Positions 18,328 to 21,337 of a stretch of 21,337 nucleotides of DNA are shown one piece after another. The notes below the pieces were generated by a model that saw only the letters and a list, made by a program, of their open reading frames with translations, searched no databases and was not told the origin of the DNA. Every line of letters starts with the position of its first letter. Positions within the stretch are counted from its first letter, which is position 1. A program made the position numbers and the translations under genes. Source of the stretch: Bacillota bacterium (GTDB lineage: Bacteria; Bacillota; Clostridia; Christensenellales; SZUA-584); assembly GCA_023461435.1 (NCBI GenBank), contig JAEYLC010000050.1:1-21337 (forward strand), given 5' to 3'.

Positions 18328-19158
18328 GTGTACAAAATTCTAAAGAAAGAGACGCTGAGTGAACAGGTCAAGCTCATGGTTATCGAAGCGCCGCTGGTGG
18401 CAAGAAAAGCGCAGCCGGGCCAGTTCATCATACTGCGCATAGGCGAGCAGGGCGAGCGCATTCCGCTGACCATTGCGGATTTTGATGCCGAGGCGGGAAC
18501 CGTGACGATCATCTTTCAGGAGGTCGGCAAAACGACGATTCATCTTGGCACATTGAATGAGGGCGACAGCCTGCTTGATTTCGTCGGTCCCTTAGGCAAG
18601 CCGTCCCATTTCGACAGCAGCGTCAAAAAAGCCGCTGTGATCGGTGGCGGCCTCGGCACAGCCATCGCTTACCCGCAGGCCAAAAAACTGCATTCGCTCG
18701 GCATCAGCGTCACGAGCATCACCGGTTTTCGCACCAAGGATCTGATACTTCTTGAAAAAGAAATCGGCGCCGTGTCCGACAAACTGCTTGTAATGACGGA
18801 CGACGGCAGCAACGGACACAAGGGCTTTGTGACCGACGCGCTCAAAAGCGAAATCGAGGCGGGCGAGAAGTTCGATCTTGTCATCGCGATCGGCCCGCTG
18901 ATCATGATGAAGTTTGTCTCCAAGCTCACCAGGGAGTACGGCATCAAAACGATCATCAGCATGAACCCGATAATGATTGACGGCACGGGCATGTGCGGCG
19001 GCTGCCGTGTGACCGTGGGCGGCAAAACGCAGTTTGCGTGCGTGGACGGGCCGGATTTCGACGGCCATGAGGTGGATTTTGACGAAGCCATGCGCCGTCA
19101 GAATATGTACAAATCACAGCAGGAAGAGTCCTGCAACCTGTTCAGGGGGGTGGAGTAA
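18328..19158 (+). CDS. nfnA: NADH-dependent ferredoxin:NADP+ oxidoreductase, subunit NfnA-like
   Basis: Small FAD- and [2Fe-2S]-containing subunit of the NfnAB electron-bifurcating transhydrogenase, which couples NADPH oxidation to reduction of NAD+ and ferredoxin. The protein has 276 residues. FAD-binding RIPLTIAD is at 44-51 and the nucleotide-binding glycine motif VIGGGLGTA is at 104-112. The C-terminal cluster site has C223, C226 and C238 (GMCGGC...FAC), and the nearby D218 is a candidate for the unusual Asp ligand known in this family. The start is GTG with GGGAGA 7 bases upstream. nfnB follows directly. Homologous subunits are also annotated as sulfide dehydrogenase SudB or as a dihydroorotate dehydrogenase electron-transfer-like subunit, so the physiological acceptor is inferred from the pairing. 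Confidence 0.9.
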   Translation: MYKILKKETLSEQVKLMVIEAPLVARKAQPGQFIILRIGEQGERIPLTIADFDAEAGTVTIIFQEVGKTTIHLGTLNEGDSLLDFVGPLGKPSHFDSSVKKAAVIGGGLGTAIAYPQAKKLHSLGISVTSITGFRTKDLILLEKEIGAVSDKLLVMTDDGSNGHKGFVTDALKSEIEAGEKFDLVIAIGPLIMMKFVSKLTREYGIKTIISMNPIMIDGTGMCGGCRVTVGGKTQFACVDGPDFDGHEVDFDEAMRRQNMYKSQQEESCNLFRGVE

Positions 19159-20556
19159 ATGGCGGCAAAGCGCAATATGGACTTAAAGAAAACACCGATG
19201 CCGGAACAGGACCCGAAGGTACGGGCGGCAAACTTCAGCGAGGTCGCGCTCGGATACACCGAAGAGATGGCACTCAATGAAGCGGCACGCTGCCTGCAGT
19301 GCAAAAATCAGCCGTGCGTGGCGGGCTGCCCCGTCAATGTGCAGATTCCCGATTTTATCGGCCTGATCGCCGAGGGCCAGTATATCGACGCCTACAGCAA
19401 GATCCGCGAGACCAACGGTCTACCCGCGATATGCGGCCGCGTGTGCCCGCAGGAAACACAGTGTGAAGAGCGCTGTGTGCGCGGCATCAAGGGCGAGCCT
19501 GTCGGTATCGGTCGGCTTGAGCGCTTCGCGTCGGATTACGCGATAAACAAGGGCGTCGAGCCGCCTGTCTGCGGCCTGCCGAACGGCAAGAAGGCCGCCA
19601 TCATCGGCTCCGGCCCCGCCGGGCTCACCTGCGCGGCGGACCTTGCGAAAAGCGGCGTGGATGTCACGGTTTTTGAGGCGTTCCACACATCGGGCGGCGT
19701 GCTCGTTTACGGCATCCCCGAGTTCCGTCTGCCCAAGGAGCTCGTCAAAAAAGAGATCGACGCGCTCGTGTGCATGGGCGTAAAGATCGAGACCAACATG
19801 GTGATGGGCCGTGTGCTGACCATCGACGATCTTAAAGAGATGGGCTTTGATACTATATTCATCGGCACCGGCGCAGGGCTTCCGAGCTTTATGAGAATTC
19901 CGGGCGAAAGCCTCAACGGTGTGTATTCCGCGAACGAATTTTTAACCCGCATCAACCTGATGAAGGGTTACAAATTCCCTGAATACGATACGCCTGTGGT
20001 GCGGCACAAAAAGCTCGCCGTAATCGGCGGCGGCAACGTCGCGATGGACGCGGCGCGCTGCGCGAAGCGCCTTGGCGCCGAGGAAGTCTATGTCGTCTAT
20101 CGCCGCGGTGAAGCCGAAATGCCCGCGAGAAACGAAGAGATCCATCACGCGAAGGAAGAGGGCATCATATTCCAGTTCCTCGTCAACCCCACCGAGATAC
20201 TCGGCACGGAAGACGGCTATGTGCGCGGCATGAGGCTGCAGAAAATGGAGCTCGGCGAGCCCGACAGCTCGGGGCGCCGCCGTCCTGTGCCCGTGGAAGG
20301 CAGTGAATACGAAATTGAGCTCGATGCGGTGGTGGTCGCCATCGGCCAGAGCCCGAACCCGTTGATGCGCGAGGCCACACCCGGCCTTGCCACACAGAAG
20401 TGGGGCGGCATCATCGTGGATGAAGAGACGGGCGCGACGTCCATCGAAGGCGTGTACGCGGGCGGCGACGCCGTTTCGGGCGCGGCCACGGTCATACTCG
20501 CGATGGGCGCGGGCAAAACCGCCGCCAAGGCAATGCTCGAGTACATGAGCAAATAA
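19159..20556 (+). CDS. nfnB: NfnB-like / glutamate-synthase-small-subunit-type flavoprotein
   Basis: The larger subunit, 465 residues, with two [4Fe-4S] sites and an FAD that is the bifurcation site in NfnAB. The N-terminal cysteines are C45, C48, C53, C57 and C92, C96, C102, C106. The FAD dinucleotide fold is IIGSGPAGLTCAADLAKSG, the NADPH-binding fold is VIGGGNVAMDAARCAKRLGA, and the end has the FAD-family motif GVYAGGDAVSGAATVILAMGAG. The stop of nfnA and the ATG of nfnB are directly adjacent (TAAATG), so the ribosome binding site lies within nfnA. Alone it could be taken for GltD, but no glutamate synthase large subunit is nearby and the partner is NfnA-like. It ends in a strong terminator. 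Confidence 0.92.
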   Translation: MAAKRNMDLKKTPMPEQDPKVRAANFSEVALGYTEEMALNEAARCLQCKNQPCVAGCPVNVQIPDFIGLIAEGQYIDAYSKIRETNGLPAICGRVCPQETQCEERCVRGIKGEPVGIGRLERFASDYAINKGVEPPVCGLPNGKKAAIIGSGPAGLTCAADLAKSGVDVTVFEAFHTSGGVLVYGIPEFRLPKELVKKEIDALVCMGVKIETNMVMGRVLTIDDLKEMGFDTIFIGTGAGLPSFMRIPGESLNGVYSANEFLTRINLMKGYKFPEYDTPVVRHKKLAVIGGGNVAMDAARCAKRLGAEEVYVVYRRGEAEMPARNEEIHHAKEEGIIFQFLVNPTEILGTEDGYVRGMRLQKMELGEPDSSGRRRPVPVEGSEYEIELDAVVVAIGQSPNPLMREATPGLATQKWGGIIVDEETGATSIEGVYAGGDAVSGAATVILAMGAGKTAAKAMLEYMSK

Positions 20557-20569
20557 GGCAAGCTTCTCT

Positions 20570-20597
20570 AAAGGCGGGATGACATTCCCGCCTTTTT
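20570..20597 (+). terminator. Intrinsic terminator of nfnAB
   Basis: A perfect 10-base stem AAAGGCGGGA/TCCCGCCTTT with a 6-base loop, closing in TTTTT, 14 bases after the nfnB stop. Confidence 0.92.
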
Positions 20598-20617
20598 AAT
20601 TCCCTTTTTGTGCGTTA

Positions 20618-20628
20618 TGGTATATAAT
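20618..20628 (+). promoter_or_regulatory. Possible promoter for the 44-codon gene
   Basis: TGGTATATAAT contains TATAAT (20623-20628) with an upstream TG. No good -35 is seen. It is about 38 bases before the start codon of the small gene and directly after the nfnAB terminator. Confidence 0.5.
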
Positions 20629-20665
20629 AGATATTAAGATGTATACCGGTTATGGGAGGTTGTTT

Positions 20666-20800
20666 ATGCTTGGCTTTGATATTTTGCAAATAGCGATACA
20701 CGTCCTCAATATTCTGCTCTGGGGTGGGTTCATCTTTTTATTCGTATCACTCTATCGTTACTTTTCAAAAAAGATGAAAAGGAACCGCAGTTCTAATTAA
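20666..20800 (+). CDS. Small single-pass membrane peptide (44 residues)
   Basis: This short gene starts with ATG at 20666 and ends with TAA at 20798-20800. GGGAGG lies 6 bases before the start, one of the best ribosome binding sites in the window. The peptide begins MLGFDILQIAIHVLNILLWG. It has one hydrophobic segment (about residues 6-29, containing WGGFIFLFVSLY) and a strongly basic tail (RYFSKKMKRNRSSN), the layout of a one-helix membrane protein with a cytoplasmic C-terminus. It has its own upstream -10 element and its own terminator, so it appears to be a separate transcript. I recognise no family. It may act alone as a small membrane protein or pair with an unknown partner. Confidence 0.7.
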   Translation: MLGFDILQIAIHVLNILLWGGFIFLFVSLYRYFSKKMKRNRSSN

Positions 20801-20817
20801 TATCTTTGATACGAAAC

Positions 20818-20841
20818 AGTCGGATGTCCTCCGGCTTTTTT
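20818..20841 (+). terminator. Terminator of the 44-codon gene
   Basis: AGTCGGA/TCCGGCT (7 pairs, one G-T) with a 5-base loop TGTCC, running into TTTTTT, 17 bases after the stop codon. Confidence 0.78.
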
Positions 20842-20855
20842 CATGCGACCAAAAC

Positions 20856-20875
20856 ATTTAGATGAAATTCTAAAT
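20856..20875. promoter_or_regulatory. Operator 1 upstream of the ArsR-family gene
   Basis: Perfect inverted repeat ATTTAGA-N6-TCTAAAT, ending 5 bases before the -35 of the promoter. The same repeat recurs at 20913-20932, so it is probably the binding site of the repressor encoded just downstream. Confidence 0.78.
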
Positions 20876-20880
20876 ATCTA

Positions 20881-20909
20881 TTGACATCTGTGCTGAATAG
20901 ATCTATCAT
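20881..20909 (+). promoter_or_regulatory. Promoter of the ArsR-family gene
   Basis: TTGACA (20881-20886), a 17-base spacer and TATCAT (20904-20909). It is flanked on both sides by the two operator copies. A further inverted repeat, ATCTATT/AATAGAT (20876-20882 and 20896-20902), overlaps the -35 and the spacer. Confidence 0.82.
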
Positions 20910-20912
20910 CTC

Positions 20913-20932
20913 ATTTAGATGATCTTCTAAAT
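20913..20932. promoter_or_regulatory. Operator 2 at the transcription start
   Basis: Second copy of ATTTAGA-N6-TCTAAAT, 57 bases centre to centre from the first. It covers the expected transcription start just after the -10, so a protein bound here would block initiation. Confidence 0.82.
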
Positions 20933-20949
20933 GTTATGAGGTGTCAGGT

Positions 20950-21231
20950 TTGGGCATACAAGATACAATAAAGGCGCTGTCCGACAGCACACGGCGCGAT
21001 ATACTGGCCATGCTGAAGCAGTCGCGTCTGTCGGCGGGTGAAATCGTGGAGCGCTTCGATATGACCGGCGCAACCATCTCGCATCACCTCTCGATACTCA
21101 AGGACGCGGGTCTCGTCCGCAGCGTCCGGGAAGGAAAGAATATCTACTATGGGCTCAATCTCTCCGTGATGGAGGAACTCATGGTCTGGATGCAGAATTT
21201 TAAGGAGAGCAAGTTTGAAACAAACAGATAG
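20950..21231 (+). CDS. ArsR-family transcriptional repressor, SdpR-like
   Basis: A 93-residue winged-helix repressor. The N-terminus (TIKALSDSTRRDILAMLKQ), the recognition helix region (GATISHHLSILKDAGLV) and the wing (REGKNIYYGLN) match the SdpR autorepressor branch of the ArsR family. There are no cysteine metal-binding motifs (ELCVCDL type), so metal sensing is unlikely. I prefer the TTG at 20950 over the GTG at 20941 because GAGGTG (20938-20943) sits 6 bases before it and overlaps the alternative start. Two identical operators flank its promoter, so it is probably autoregulated. SdpR-like genes are usually followed by an SdpI-like membrane immunity/signal gene. Here a ribosome binding site and TTG follow, but the frame closes after nine codons. 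Confidence 0.9.
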   Translation: MGIQDTIKALSDSTRRDILAMLKQSRLSAGEIVERFDMTGATISHHLSILKDAGLVRSVREGKNIYYGLNLSVMEELMVWMQNFKESKFETNR

Positions 21232-21244
21232 TAACGTACCCTGA
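21215..21244 (+). pseudogene. Possible start of a disrupted gene after the repressor
   Basis: AAGGAG (21202-21207) sits 7 bases before a TTG that overlaps the end of the repressor gene, as for a coupled second gene. The frame runs only nine codons (begins LKQTDSN) before TGA. No intact gene is seen in any frame to the end of the window. It could be a degenerate gene, a sequencing frameshift or chance. Confidence 0.25.
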
Positions 21245-21337
21245 AGGCGCAGAGAAAGAAGCTGCTGAAGAAAGAAGCTTGAAAAAAGAATATGGCACAT
21301 AGTGCTAAGAGGCTATAACGCCGTCGGAATCCACGAC

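Noticed and set aside
19159..20556. Glutamate synthase small subunit (gltD) as the identity of the larger flavoprotein
   Set aside because: No glutamate synthase large subunit is nearby and the gene directly follows an NfnA-type partner with the [2Fe-2S] cysteines, favouring NfnB.
20944..21300. 118-codon minus-strand frame opposite the ArsR-family gene
   Set aside because: It lacks a ribosome binding site and overlaps a clear repressor gene with its own promoter and operators.

Overview
The window looks like the chromosome of an anaerobic, fairly GC-rich member of the Clostridia (Firmicutes). The evidence is the gene content: rpoB and rpoC of Firmicutes type, an L7Ae/YbxF-like protein next to rpsL, a nucleoid-occlusion factor (Noc), WalJ and RlmH, a two-gene NfnAB-type flavin transhydrogenase, and a Clostridia-style lysA. 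Genus cannot be assigned from the sequence alone. No rRNA, tRNA, CRISPR array, IS transposase or replication origin was seen.

Left part, minus strand (1-11150): read in the direction of transcription, a small Cys-containing conserved protein with its own near-consensus promoter comes first, then a hairpin/T-run terminator or attenuator, lysA, and a 376-base gap. The gap holds a near-consensus promoter and a long leader with a possible 32-codon upstream ORF. Next come rpoB, with a very acidic C-terminal tail, rpoC, an unrecognised 240-residue Cys-pair/two-helix membrane protein, an internal promoter, ybxF and the 5' part of rpsL. The usual rplJ-rplL genes are not in front of rpoB.

Middle (11211-13354): cobO-cobU-cobS, a tightly packed cobalamin adenosylation and nucleotide-loop assembly operon, is divergent from walJ. 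A 134-base palindrome-rich MITE-like element sits between them.

Right-middle (13355-18141): walJ, a low-GC membrane gene resembling CPBP/CAAX-type proteins but lacking their catalytic residues, rlmH, and noc, which carries all four residues reported to give Noc its DNA specificity. noc ends in a strong terminator and faces murA, which has its own terminator and promoter.

Right part (18328-21337): nfnA-nfnB (NADH/NADPH/ferredoxin electron bifurcation) ends in a terminator. It is followed by an unlisted-looking 44-codon membrane peptide gene with a strong ribosome binding site and its own terminator, then an SdpR-like ArsR repressor whose promoter is flanked by two copies of the same perfect inverted repeat. 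The last 100 bases hold no intact gene.

Most of the window is housekeeping. The points most worth a second look are the acidic RpoB tail, the Cys/membrane protein inside the RNA polymerase-ribosomal cluster, the catalytically dead CPBP-like protein, the rpoB leader, the MITE-like element, the dual-operator repressor, the 44-residue membrane peptide, and a Noc-site-like sequence.
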